Source: Mycobacterium marinum
GTDB lineage: Bacteria > Actinomycetota > Actinomycetes > Mycobacteriales > Mycobacteriaceae
DNA length: 64,000 nucleotides
Direction of reading: 5' to 3'
Assembly: GCF_003391395.1 (NCBI RefSeq)
Contig: NZ_CP024190.1
Coordinates: forward strand, 6,076,001-6,140,000
The position numbers and the translations under genes are program-made. Positions within the stretch are counted from its first letter, which is position 1. Each line of letters begins with the position of its first letter. Positions 52,619 through 62,100 of the stretch are shown one piece after another. Below the pieces are notes generated by a model. It was not told the DNA's origin. It saw only the letters and a program-made list of their open reading frames with translations, and ran no database searches.

Positions 52619-54067
52619 TCAACTGGAGTTGGCCCGCACCCCTTCCTCAACCGCCTTGCCCAGATCGGGGTCGACATTGCGCCAATACTCGAAGACACGC
52701 GAGAGCACCGGCTCCTTCACACCCTTGCAGACATGTCCAATGATGTTGCTGGCCAACCGATCCCGCGCTGAATCGTCAAGAACTTCGCGGACCATGGTGC
52801 CGGCCTGGCCCCAGTCGTCGTCTTCGGGGTGCGGCGTGTACGCGGCGCGCATCATCTGCCCGTCGGCGTGCCAGCGCACCTCCGCGGCGCGGGCCGGATC
52901 GGCCTGCGGGCCACCGTAAGAGTTGGGCGCGTATACCGGATCCGACGCGTTGCGCACCCGCATCGCGCCATCCTTGGAGTAGCTATTCACCTGCACTATC
53001 GGCGAATTCACCGGGATCTGGCGGTAATTGGTGCCCAACCGGGCCCGGTGCGCGTCGGAGTAGGAGAACCCGCGGGCCAAGAGCATCTTGTCCGGGCTCA
53101 GCCCGGTACCGGGCACGATGTTGTTGGGCTCGAACGCCGCTTGCTCGATCTCGGTGTGGTAGTCGGTGACGTTGCGGTCCAAGGTCAACTTGCCGACATC
53201 GATCAACGGATAGTCGCTGTGTGGCCAGACCTTGGTCAGATCGAAGGGATTGAACCGGTAGCTCTTGGCCTCTTCGAACCCCATGATCTGCATCTTGAGG
53301 GTCCAACTGGGAAAGTCACCGCGCTCGATCGCTTCGTAGAGGTCGCGCTGGTGGTAGTCGCCGTCCTCACCGGCCAGCCGGTCGGCGTCCGCTTGGGTGA
53401 GGAAGTCGATGCCCTGATCGGTGATGAAGTGGTACTTCACCCAGAAGATCTCGTCGGCGGCATTGATCCAGCTGTAGGTGTGGCTGCTGTAGCCGTTCAT
53501 GTGGCGCCAGCTCTTGGGAATCCCCCGATCACCCATCAGCCAGGTCACCTGGTGCGCGGACTCCGGCGACAGGCTCCAGAAGTCCCATTGCATGTTGTGG
53601 TCGCGCACGTTGCTCGCCTGCAACCGTTTTTGAGACCGGATGAAGTGCTGGAATTTCAGCGGGTCGCGCATGAAGAAGACCGGCGTGTTGTTGCCGACCA
53701 TGTCGAAGTTTCCCTCGGGGGTATAGAACTTCAACGCGAAACCACGCGGGTCCCGCCAGGTGTCCGGGCTGCCGCGCTCGCCGGCGACGGTGGAGAAGCG
53801 GATCAGCGTGTCCGTCTTGGCACCTGGCGCGAACACCGCCGCCCGGGTGTACTTGCTGACATCGTGGGTCACCTCGAAGTGGCCGTGCGCGCCGCCACCT
53901 TTGGCGTGTGGCTGGCGTTCCGGGATGCGTTCCCGGTTGAACATCGCCATCTGTTCGATCAGGTAGTGATCCTGCAGCAGGATCGGTCCGTCGGGGCCGA
54001 TGGTCAGCGATTGGTCGTCACTGGGCGCGGGATTGCCGGCGTCGGTGGTGGTGTAGCGTTCCGCCAT
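52619..54067 (-). CDS. katA: Monofunctional haem catalase
   Basis: This 482-residue catalase decomposes hydrogen peroxide. Distal His54 is in RIPERQPHAKGGGAHG, the Asn region is GNNTPVFFMRDP, and the proximal Tyr is in ARGFSYSDAHRARLG. This is a small-subunit, clade-3-type monofunctional catalase, not a KatG. The ATG at 54067 has AAGGAGG upstream. It stands between Rv3705c and Rv3706c homologues, where M. tuberculosis has no catalase as far as I recall. Confidence 0.95.
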   Translation of the reverse strand: MAERYTTTDAGNPAPSDDQSLTIGPDGPILLQDHYLIEQMAMFNRERIPERQPHAKGGGAHGHFEVTHDVSKYTRAAVFAPGAKTDTLIRFSTVAGERGSPDTWRDPRGFALKFYTPEGNFDMVGNNTPVFFMRDPLKFQHFIRSQKRLQASNVRDHNMQWDFWSLSPESAHQVTWLMGDRGIPKSWRHMNGYSSHTYSWINAADEIFWVKYHFITDQGIDFLTQADADRLAGEDGDYHQRDLYEAIERGDFPSWTLKMQIMGFEEAKSYRFNPFDLTKVWPHSDYPLIDVGKLTLDRNVTDYHTEIEQAAFEPNNIVPGTGLSPDKMLLARGFSYSDAHRARLGTNYRQIPVNSPIVQVNSYSKDGAMRVRNASDPVYAPNSYGGPQADPARAAEVRWHADGQMMRAAYTPHPEDDDWGQAGTMVREVLDDSARDRLASNIIGHVCKGVKEPVLSRVFEYWRNVDPDLGKAVEEGVRANSS

Positions 54068-54233
54068 TTCGGCACCTCCTTGCGTGATTGGGCTGTTGGG
54101 CTGGTCCGCGAAAAGAAAAGCCATGGGACATCGGCCGATACCGCTGCCAGCTATCACCTGGCACGGCGCGCAGTACCGGCACCTAGTTACCCATACCCAA
54201 TTTCTGGCGCCCGAATCACCGGGCGGCGCGGCG

Positions 54234-54683
54234 CTAGGGGCGAGCTGGTGGGGTGCTGGGAGCGGGTGCGCTCGGTGTTTGGACGGGGCCGGTGGCGCCC
54301 CCGTGCGGGCCGGGGCTCATCCCGGGCCCCATGCCCGGACCCATGCCCGGCCCCATCCCGGGCCCCATCCCCGGAGGAGGCGGACCGGGCAGAAAGAACA
54401 TCCCGCCGGGACCGCCGGGACCGCCGGGACCGCCGGGACCACCGCTACCGCCGGGCTTGAACATGCCGTGATGGTGGTGGCGATGGTGATGGCAGGCGCC
54501 GTGCCCGAAGACCAGGGCGCCGGCGAAGAACAGGGTCGAGGCGATGAAGGTGATTCCCGCGACGATGACGACCCACGCCGCGACCCGGTAGAGGGCGGGC
54601 ACCTTTTCCACCGGCGGCGGTGGGGGTGGCGCAGCGGCAGCGACCGCAGGCGGCGGAGTTGCGGGTTCGGATGTTTCACTCAT
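54234..54683 (-). CDS. His/Gly/Pro-rich small membrane protein (Rv3705A/Rv3706c type)
   Basis: This is a 149-residue protein from an ATG at 54683 (MSETSEPATPPP). One membrane helix (VAAWVVIVAGITFIASTLFFAGALV) is followed by HHHRHHHHG and then collagen-like GGPGGPGGPGG and PGMGPGMGPGM repeats. The His run could bind metal ions; the function is not known. It is a paralogue of the gene at 54802, with the same start MSETSE and same order of segments. Confidence 0.82.
   Translation of the reverse strand: MSETSEPATPPPAVAAAAPPPPPPVEKVPALYRVAAWVVIVAGITFIASTLFFAGALVFGHGACHHHRHHHHGMFKPGGSGGPGGPGGPGGPGGMFFLPGPPPPGMGPGMGPGMGPGMGPGMSPGPHGGATGPVQTPSAPAPSTPPARP
54310..54450 (-). repeat. Short in-frame GPM and GGP tandem repeats
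   Basis: On the plus strand, about five copies of a 12-base unit (CCCATGCCCGGA and variants) at about 54328-54375 and four of CCGCCGGGA-type nine-base units at about 54409-54445. They encode PGMG and GGP triplets in the small membrane protein. Such units are prone to slippage. Confidence 0.75.
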
Positions 54684-54801
54684 CCTTCGAATATTGCTCA
54701 ACCTGCAGGAACCGTAAAGAGTCCGAGCCGCAAAGTTGCCATGAATTGATGTAGCCCGGAGCTCGGGAGCCGAGCGCCGGGCTACCGGGTCAAGGTGTCG
54801 T

Positions 54802-55149
54802 CTAGCGCCCTGGTGTGGTGGAAGGCGCAACCGAGGTCGGGACCTCGCCGGGCCCACCTGGGCCGGAACCGGGGCTGACCGCCGGGGCTCCGCCGTGGTG
54901 CATTCCCGGGCGCAGCATCATCGCGGGGTGGTGCTTGTGGTGGTGGCCGCGATGGAAACCACCGTGACCGCTGTGCATACCGAGTCGGAATCCGGTGAAG
55001 AAGATCACCGAGACGATGAACACGATCCCGGCAACGATGGCCACCCACGCCGCGGCCTTGAAGACCTTGGGAGTCTGGTGCTGCGGTGGTGGCGGCGGCG
55101 CGACCACGGTCGAAGTTGGTGCGGCAGAAGTTTCGGACGTTTCACTCAT
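54802..55149 (-). CDS. His/Gly/Pro-rich small membrane protein, paralogue (Rv3706c-like)
   Basis: This is a 115-residue protein from an ATG at 55149 (MSETSETSAAPTSTV). It has a proline run, KVFKAAAWVAIVAGIVFIVSVIFFTGF as single helix, then HSGHGGFHRGHHHKHHPAMML and a Pro/Gly tail. Both this and the gene downstream share the pattern of Pro stretch, one helix, His cluster. Tandem duplication is the simple explanation. Confidence 0.82.
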   Translation of the reverse strand: MSETSETSAAPTSTVVAPPPPPQHQTPKVFKAAAWVAIVAGIVFIVSVIFFTGFRLGMHSGHGGFHRGHHHKHHPAMMLRPGMHHGGAPAVSPGSGPGGPGEVPTSVAPSTTPGR

Positions 55150-55290
55150 GACACGAATGATGCCTAAGGAAACAATAGTGGCGGCTATGCACTACTTATG
55201 TAGCAGCTATGAGCCGTGCCCCGACCGTTGATCCGCGGCGCCCAGGATTGGGCCTAAAGGGCCTACTAACACCCCGTGACCTCGGCGAAC

Positions 55291-56427
55291 TCAGGGCTTG
55301 AACGGGTTCACCGCGAATTGGATCACCCGATACGGCCCACTCATCCGCGCGCGGGTGTCCCACTGGCTGACGAATATCCGCAGCTCGTCGAGGGTGGAGC
55401 CGGGCGAGATGTAGCCGCCGTAGGGCTGGGCGAGCCGGTTGTCGAATGGCGGCGGCAGACTCTCCGCGGGTTCCGGCCACTCGTCGTGCTGCACCACCGT
55501 CGTGACCGGCGCATCGCCCAGCAACGTCGGATTGGCGGCCACTCGCACTTCCATGTTGAGAGTGGTCGCGTTGAAATACGACAACACGGTCATGCCATCG
55601 ATCTGCCGAATGCTCATTTCGCCGACCTGATCGGGCCAGAGCGGTGTCGGCGGCTTGTTCCAACCGCCGCCGGGCCCGCCGGCCCAGCCTTGCCACTTGG
55701 ACCGGTCGATGAAGGTCTGCGGCGTCGCCCGATACAGCAGCACCGGATCTCTCCGGGTGAAATTGTCGGCCACGATGTACACCCAGCCGCCGGGCGAATC
55801 GGGGGTGGGAATGGGGTCGTAGTACCCGCTGATCTGAGTCTGTGACCCGTCCTGATACCGGGCCGCGCGCTGGGTGCCCGCGATGGTCTGCCAGCCCGCA
55901 CGCTCCGGCACCGCCAACACCAGCCTCGAACTCTGCGGCTCCAGGTCTTTGGTCGTGGTCACCATCACGTAGTTGTGCCGGTTGATCTGCACCACTCCGG
56001 CGGGCAGCTGCGAGTTGCCGGCAGGTGTGGGATCGGCAAGCAGCGGGCTGCCGATGCCCGTGACGCCGGTGTAGCGCACCCCGGCCGGGTCATCGACGGA
56101 CGCGGTGTCGACCCGCAATGCGATCGGCGAGTACCAGCCGCCGAACCCGACACCTTGGCCGGCGAAGCTATCGCCGCACACCTGCAACAGCTCGGTGGGG
56201 AATTCGACGAACTCGCACAGATCGGTGGCGCCAATGCCGTAGTCCCCGGTCGGCGTTCCGGTGCCGGCGGTCGGCCCCATGCGCAACACTTGGCCGGGCA
56301 CCAACGGCGGCAGAATCGGCGCGGGCCCCGGCGCCGGCGGATCGGCGTGTGCGGTCCAAACACATTGCGAGGCAACGATAACCAGCACGACAAGCAGGGA
56401 GCACCGCACTACCAGGGCGGAGCTCAC
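55291..56427 (-). CDS. Secreted DUF4185-like protein (Rv3707c)
   Basis: This is a 378-residue protein from a GTG at 56427. A signal peptide (SLLVVLVIVASQCVWTAHA) and a Pro-rich stretch precede a beta-propeller-like DUF4185 domain (GDYGIGATDLCEFVEF, GVGFGGWYSPIALRVD, NYVMVTTTKDL). Related domains look like five-bladed glycosidases, but no catalytic residues are identified. The gene is seven bases after asd and thus likely in one operon with ask-asd. Confidence 0.85.
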   Translation of the reverse strand: MSSALVVRCSLLVVLVIVASQCVWTAHADPPAPGPAPILPPLVPGQVLRMGPTAGTGTPTGDYGIGATDLCEFVEFPTELLQVCGDSFAGQGVGFGGWYSPIALRVDTASVDDPAGVRYTGVTGIGSPLLADPTPAGNSQLPAGVVQINRHNYVMVTTTKDLEPQSSRLVLAVPERAGWQTIAGTQRAARYQDGSQTQISGYYDPIPTPDSPGGWVYIVADNFTRRDPVLLYRATPQTFIDRSKWQGWAGGPGGGWNKPPTPLWPDQVGEMSIRQIDGMTVLSYFNATTLNMEVRVAANPTLLGDAPVTTVVQHDEWPEPAESLPPPFDNRLAQPYGGYISPGSTLDELRIFVSQWDTRARMSGPYRVIQFAVNPFKP

Positions 56428-56434
56428 CCTTAGA

Positions 56435-57493
56435 TCACCGGTCAGCGGCCAGCAGTTCGGCGATCTGGATGGTGTTCAGCGCCGCCCCCTTGCGCAGGTT
56501 GTCCCCCGACACGAACAGCGCCAGGCCGCGCCCGTCCGGCACACCCGGGTCTTGGCGGATGCGACCGACCAGCGACTCGTCGACTCCTGCCGCGGCCAAC
56601 GGCGTCGGCACGTCGACGACTTTGACGCCCGGGGCCCCATCGAGAAGTTCGCGCGCCCGCTCCGGCGAGAGCGGCCGCTCGAATTCGGCATTGATCGACA
56701 ACGAGTGTCCGGTGAACACCGGTACCCGCACGCAGGTACCGCTCACCAACAAGTCGGGAATGCCGAGAATCTTGCGGCTCTCGAAGCGCAGCTTCTGGTC
56801 CTCGTCGGTCTCGCCGGAGCCGTCGTCCACCAACGATCCGGCCAGTGGCACCACATTGAACGCGATCGGCGCCACATACTTCACCGGCGCCGGGAACTGC
56901 AGGGCCGCACCGTCGTGCACCAATTGCTCGGCGCCGTTGATAACCTCGCGCACCTGGGTCGCCAGTTCCTCGACGCCCGCCACCCCGCTACCGGACACGG
57001 CTTGATACGACGAGACCACGATGCGGACCAGCCCAGCCTCGTCGTGCAGCACCTTGAGCACCGGCATCGCCGCCATCGTGGTGCAGTTCGGGTTGGCGAT
57101 GATGCCCTTCGTGAGAGGCCGAGCGCGGTTGGCGACATCGCGCTCGAAGTTGACCTCCGACACCACCAACGGCACGTCGGGGTCTTTACGCCAGGCCGAC
57201 GAGTTGTCGATCACCGTCACGCCGGCGGCGGCGAACCGCGGCGCCTGCACCTTCGACATGGCCCCGCCGGCCGAGAACAGCGCGATGTCCAGCCCACTGG
57301 GGTCGGCGGTCTCGGCGTCTTCGACCTCGATCTCCTGGCCGCGGAAGGGCAGCTTGCGGCCCTGCGACCGAGCGGATGCGAAGAACCGGACGGAGGTCGC
57401 CGGAAAGTCGCGCTCATCGAGCAGCGCGCGCATGACCTGACCGACCTGGCCGGTGGCCCCCACTATCCCTATCGACAAGCCGGTGGCACCCAT
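56435..57493 (-). CDS. asd: Aspartate-semialdehyde dehydrogenase
   Basis: This 352-residue enzyme reduces aspartyl phosphate to the semialdehyde, feeding lysine/diaminopimelate, threonine and methionine. NADP-binding GIVGATGQVGQVM lies near the N-terminus; the active-site Cys is in IANPNCTTMAAMPVL; the substrate region is SGSGVAGVEEL. The ATG at 57493 is one base from the ask stop (57495). Confidence 0.96.
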   Translation of the reverse strand: MGATGLSIGIVGATGQVGQVMRALLDERDFPATSVRFFASARSQGRKLPFRGQEIEVEDAETADPSGLDIALFSAGGAMSKVQAPRFAAAGVTVIDNSSAWRKDPDVPLVVSEVNFERDVANRARPLTKGIIANPNCTTMAAMPVLKVLHDEAGLVRIVVSSYQAVSGSGVAGVEELATQVREVINGAEQLVHDGAALQFPAPVKYVAPIAFNVVPLAGSLVDDGSGETDEDQKLRFESRKILGIPDLLVSGTCVRVPVFTGHSLSINAEFERPLSPERARELLDGAPGVKVVDVPTPLAAAGVDESLVGRIRQDPGVPDGRGLALFVSGDNLRKGAALNTIQIAELLAADR

Positions 57494-57494
57494 C

Positions 57495-58760
57495 TCAGCG
57501 CCCCGTCCCCGCGTAGACCGTGGCCGCCTCCTCCCCGCCGAGACCGAACGCCTCATGCAGGGCGACAACCGCCTTGTCCAGCTCGGTGTCGCGGCACAGC
57601 ACCGAGATCCGGATCTCGGAGGTAGAGATCAGCTCGATGTTCACGCCGACCGCCGCCAACGCCTCACAGAACGTCGCGGTGACGCCGGGATGGCTGCGCA
57701 TGCCCGCGCCGATCAGCGACAGCTTGCCGATGTGGTCGTCGTAGAGCAGTTGGGTGAAGCCGACTTCGTCTTTGAGCAAGTCCAGCTTGGCCACCGCCGT
57801 GGGGCCACTGTCTCGCGAACAGGTGAAGGTGATGTCGGTCCTGCCGTCCTCGACCTTGGACACGTTCTGCAACACCATGTCGATGTTCACGTCGGCCTCG
57901 GCGACGGCCCGGAAGACCTTGGCCGCATAGCCCGGGATGTCGGGTATCCCGACGATGGTCACCTTGGCCTCGCTGCGGTCGTGCGCGACGCCGGTCAGGA
58001 TGGGGTCTTCCATAGGTGTGTCCTTGATCGATCCGACAACGAGGGTGCCCGGTTTGTCCGAATAAGAAGAGCGGACGTGCACCGGAATGTTGTGCCGGCG
58101 CGCGTATTCCACACAGCGCAGCATCAACACCTTGGCGCCGCAGGCCGCCATCTCGAGCATTTCCTCGAAAGTGACGGTGTCCAGCTTGCGGGCGTTGTGC
58201 ACGATGCGCGGGTCCGCGCTGAAGATGCCGTCCACGTCGGTGTAGATCTCACAGACGTCAGCGCCCAGCGCGGCGGCCAGCGCGACCGCGGTGGTGTCCG
58301 ATCCGCCGCGGCCCAAGGTGGTGACGTCCTTGCTGTCTTGGCTCACCCCCTGGAAGCCGGCGACCAGCACGATCCGGCCTTCGTCGAGCGCGGCCTGCAG
58401 CCGTCCCGGTGTGACCTCGATGATCTTCGCGTTGCCGTGGGTGCCGGTGGTGATCACGCCGGCTTGTGAACCCGTGAAGGACCGCGCATGCGCACCCAGT
58501 GATTCGATCGCCATCGCTACCAGCGCGTTGGAGATGCGCTCACCCGCGGTCAGCAGCATGTCGAGCTCACGCGGCGGCGGTACCGGACACACCTGCAGCG
58601 CCAGGTCCATCAGGTCGTCGGTGGTGTCGCCCATCGCAGAGACCACGACGACGACATCGTTGCCCTGCTTCTTGGTTTCGACAATGCGTTCGGCGACGCG
58701 GCGAATCCGTTCGGCATTGCCCACCGAGGATCCGCCGTACTTCTGCACGACGAGCGCCAC
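57495..58760 (-). CDS. ask: Aspartokinase
   Basis: This 421-residue enzyme phosphorylates aspartate, the first step of the aspartate pathway. KYGGSSVGNAERI is near the N-terminus, TTLGRGGSDTTAVA in the kinase core, and two ACT domains follow from about 265. The GTG at 58760 has AAGGGA upstream and gives the length of Rv3709c. In mycobacteria an internal start is known to give a beta subunit; Met250 before EDPILTGV is a candidate. Confidence 0.96.
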   Translation of the reverse strand: MALVVQKYGGSSVGNAERIRRVAERIVETKKQGNDVVVVVSAMGDTTDDLMDLALQVCPVPPPRELDMLLTAGERISNALVAMAIESLGAHARSFTGSQAGVITTGTHGNAKIIEVTPGRLQAALDEGRIVLVAGFQGVSQDSKDVTTLGRGGSDTTAVALAAALGADVCEIYTDVDGIFSADPRIVHNARKLDTVTFEEMLEMAACGAKVLMLRCVEYARRHNIPVHVRSSYSDKPGTLVVGSIKDTPMEDPILTGVAHDRSEAKVTIVGIPDIPGYAAKVFRAVAEADVNIDMVLQNVSKVEDGRTDITFTCSRDSGPTAVAKLDLLKDEVGFTQLLYDDHIGKLSLIGAGMRSHPGVTATFCEALAAVGVNIELISTSEIRISVLCRDTELDKAVVALHEAFGLGGEEAATVYAGTGR

Positions 58761-59111
58761 TGTTTCCCTTCCCATACCGAAGCTGCTTAACCACCACTGG
58801 TGGTATAAGTCCACAACAGGATACGGGTCGGCGCATCTCAATTAATTTCGATGCCGCGGGGCCACGGTTGGACCGTCGAGGGCGGCCCGCGCTGGGCATC
58901 ACCCGAAGACGCAGGTACGCCGCCCGCTGGTGGCCAGCAGCCGGCGGGGTTCATCACGAAGCGAGGCCAAGTTCACTCGTCCCGGGTGGCGCGCCCGGAC
59001 AAATTTCGCAGATGTGCAGGTGATCCGCGCAGCGTGGGAGAATGCCTGCGGCGGCCACCAGCGCATTTGGGCTGGCGGTCGTCCGGGTTCGCGGGAAAGG
59101 GCTGTGGCGGG
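58761..59111. other. Intergenic region between divergent ask and ABC exporter
   Basis: These 351 bases hold the divergent promoters. A six-base inverted repeat ACCACC-ACT-GGTGGT lies at 58790-58804, about 30 bases before ask. The frame of the exporter stays open through most of the stretch, but has no hydrophobic or family-like sequence and is not counted as coding. I see no RNA gene. Confidence 0.6.
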
Positions 59112-62100
59112 ATGCGGACGAACTGGTGGGGACGGTTGTCCCAATACGTTCTCCGGTACCGGCGTGACCTGCTGCTGGGATTGTTCGCGTCGGTGGTCGG
59201 CACCGCGATCACGGTCATGGTTCCGCTGGTCACCAAACGCGTCATAGACAATGCGATCGCGCCGGATCACCGACCTCTAGCGCCGTGGGCTCTGGTGCTG
59301 GTTGCCGCTGCCGTTGCGATCTACTTCATGACCTTCGTGCGCCGGCATTACGGCGGTCGAATCGCCCATTTGGTGCAGCATGACCTCCGCGTGGACGCGT
59401 TTGCGACACTGATGCGCTGGGACGGCCGGCAGCAGGACCGCTGGAGCAGCGGCCAGCTCATCGTCCGGACCACCAATGACCTGGAACTGGTGCAGACGCT
59501 GCTGTTCGACCTGCCCAATGTGATCCGGCATCTGCTTACGCTGCTGCTCTGCCTCGCGGTCATGGCTTGGCTATCGCTACCGCTGGCTTTGCTCGTGGTG
59601 CTACTTGTACCGCTGATCGGCCTGGTCGCGCACCGCAGCCGCCGCCTGCTGGCGGTAGCCACCGAGACTGCGCAAGAACGCAATGCCGCGGTCACCGGCG
59701 TGGTCGACGCCGCGGTCAGCGGGATTCATGTAGTCAAGGCCTTCGGGCAGCAGTCCCAGGAGACGGTGAAACTCACCACCGCCGGCCGCGCGCTCTATGC
59801 AGCACGCGTGCGGGTAGCCCGACTCAACGCATACTTCGGCCCGCTGCTACAAAGCCTGCCCGCCTTCGGGCAGATGGCGGTCCTCGCGGTCGGCGGATGG
59901 ATGGCGGCACAGGGCACGATCACGGTGGGCACCTTCGTTGCCTTCTGGTCTTGCCTGACCCTGGTGTCGCGCCCGGCGTGCGACCTGGCCGGGATGCTCA
60001 CCATCGCGCAGCAGGCGCGGACGGGCGCCATGCGCGTGTTCGAACTCATCGACAGCCGGCCGACTCTGGTCGATGGCACCAAGCAGCTGCCCTCGTCGAC
60101 TCCGGTATCCCTCGCCTTCGAGCACGCGTCGTTCGGCTATGCGGCCGAACACCCCGTCCTGCGCGGCATAGACCTCTCAATTCTGCCCGGGGAAACCCTT
60201 GCCGTGGTCGGCCCGCCAGGCAGCGGCAAATCCACCTTGGCGCTGCTGGCGATGCGCTGCTACGACGTCACCGCGGGAGCGGTCCGCGTCGGCGGCCATG
60301 ATGTGCGCGACCTGACTCTCGATTCGTTGCGCTCGGCTATCGGCCTGGTACCCGAACAGGCCATCCTGTTTTCCGGAACTATCGGTGAAAACATCTCCTA
60401 CGGCCGGTCGAACGTGACGCTGGAGCAGATCACCGCCGCGGCCCGGGCGGCGCATATCGATGAGTTCGTGAACACCTTGCCGGACGGCTACGCGACGCCG
60501 GTCGGAGCGCAGGGATTGACGCTGTCCGGCGGGCAGCGGCAACGCATCGCGCTGGCCCGAGCGCTGGTTGGCAACCCCCGATTGTTGATCATGGACGAGC
60601 CGACCTCGGCCGTGGACGCGGTCATCGAAGCTTCGATCCAGGACGTGTTGCGAGAGGTCCTGGCGGACCGGACCGCGGTCATCTTCACCCGCCGCCGCTC
60701 CATGCTGTCCTTGGCCGACCGCGTCGCGGTGCTCGATTCCGGGCATCTGCTCGATATCGGCACCCCGGAACAGCTATGGGGACGCTGTTCGCGTTATCGC
60801 GAACTACTTTCGCCCGCAACAGATCCCCTGCGTAATCTCGCGTTCGAAGACGGTGCGCCCGGGCCGGAATCGGAACCGGAGGCCATCGACGTCGCCGCTG
60901 ACGCGACCGAACCCAGCGACCACTCGCCCAAGCCCGACCTGTTGCGCCGGCTGCTGCACGACTTCCGCGGGCCACTGATCGTGAGCCTGTTGCTGGTAGC
61001 CCTCGAGACCGGTGCGGGCTTGTTGCCGCCCCTGCTGATCAGGCACGGTATCGATGTCGGCATCCGTCAGCACGTGCTGACAGCGTTGTGGTGGGCGGCA
61101 CTGGCCGGCACCGCCATCGTGGCCATCCGCCTGGTCGCACAGTGGGGCAGCGCCGTGGTCGCCGGAACCGCCGGGGAGAAAGCGCTGTTCCGATTGCGCT
61201 CCCTGGTCTTTGCCCATGCGCAGCGTCTGGACCTAGACGCCTTCGAAGACGACGGTGATTCCCAGATCATTACCGCGGTCACCGCCGACGTAGACGCCAT
61301 TGTGGCGTTCCTGCGCACGGGCCTGGTCATCGCCATCGTCAGCCTGGTGACGGCGGTGGGCATTCTGGCGGCACTGCTGGCCATCAACGCCAAGTTGGCG
61401 TTGCTCATCTTCGCCACCTTGCCAATGCTGGGCCTGGCGACCTGGCAATTCCGCCGGGCGTCGAGCTGGACCTACCGGCAGGCGCGGCAGCGGCTTGGGA
61501 CCGTGACCGCCACCCTGCGGGAGTACTCCGCAGGGCTGCGAATCGCACAGGCCTACCGTGCCGAATACGTGGGATTTCAAACATATTTCGCGCACAGCGA
61601 CGACTACCGACGCCTTCGCGTCCGTGGTCAACGGCTGCTGGCGCTGTATTTCCCGCTCGTACCGTTAACCTGCAGCCTGGCAACGACACTGGTGCTGTTC
61701 GAAGGGGGACGCGACGTACAGGCGGGTGTGCTCTCGGTCGGCGCGCTGGTGACCTACCTGCTCTATGTCGAAATGTTGTTCGCGCCGGTCGACAAGCTGT
61801 CCCAAATGTTTGACGAGTACCAGCGTGCGGCGGTGGCCGTCGGGCGGATCCGGTCGCTGCTGAACACACCGACCGCATTTTCGCCGACGGCGGCGCCGGT
61901 GGGGACGCTGCGCGGTGAGATCGAGTTCGACGCCGTTCACTTCCGGTACCCGACCCGGGATGCGCCCGCATTGGCCGGGATCAATCTGCGGATTCCCGCC
62001 GGTCAAACGGTGGTGTTCGTCGGCTCCACCGGGTCAGGGAAATCGACCCTGATGAAGTTGGTGTCCAGGTTCTACGACCCGACGGACGGAATCATCCGCG

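Noticed and set aside
58851..59111. N-terminal extension of the ABC exporter
   Set aside because: The extra 87 residues lack hydrophobic or family-like sequence. The ATG at 59112 has a ribosome-binding site and matches the known N-terminus of the Rv0194 type.
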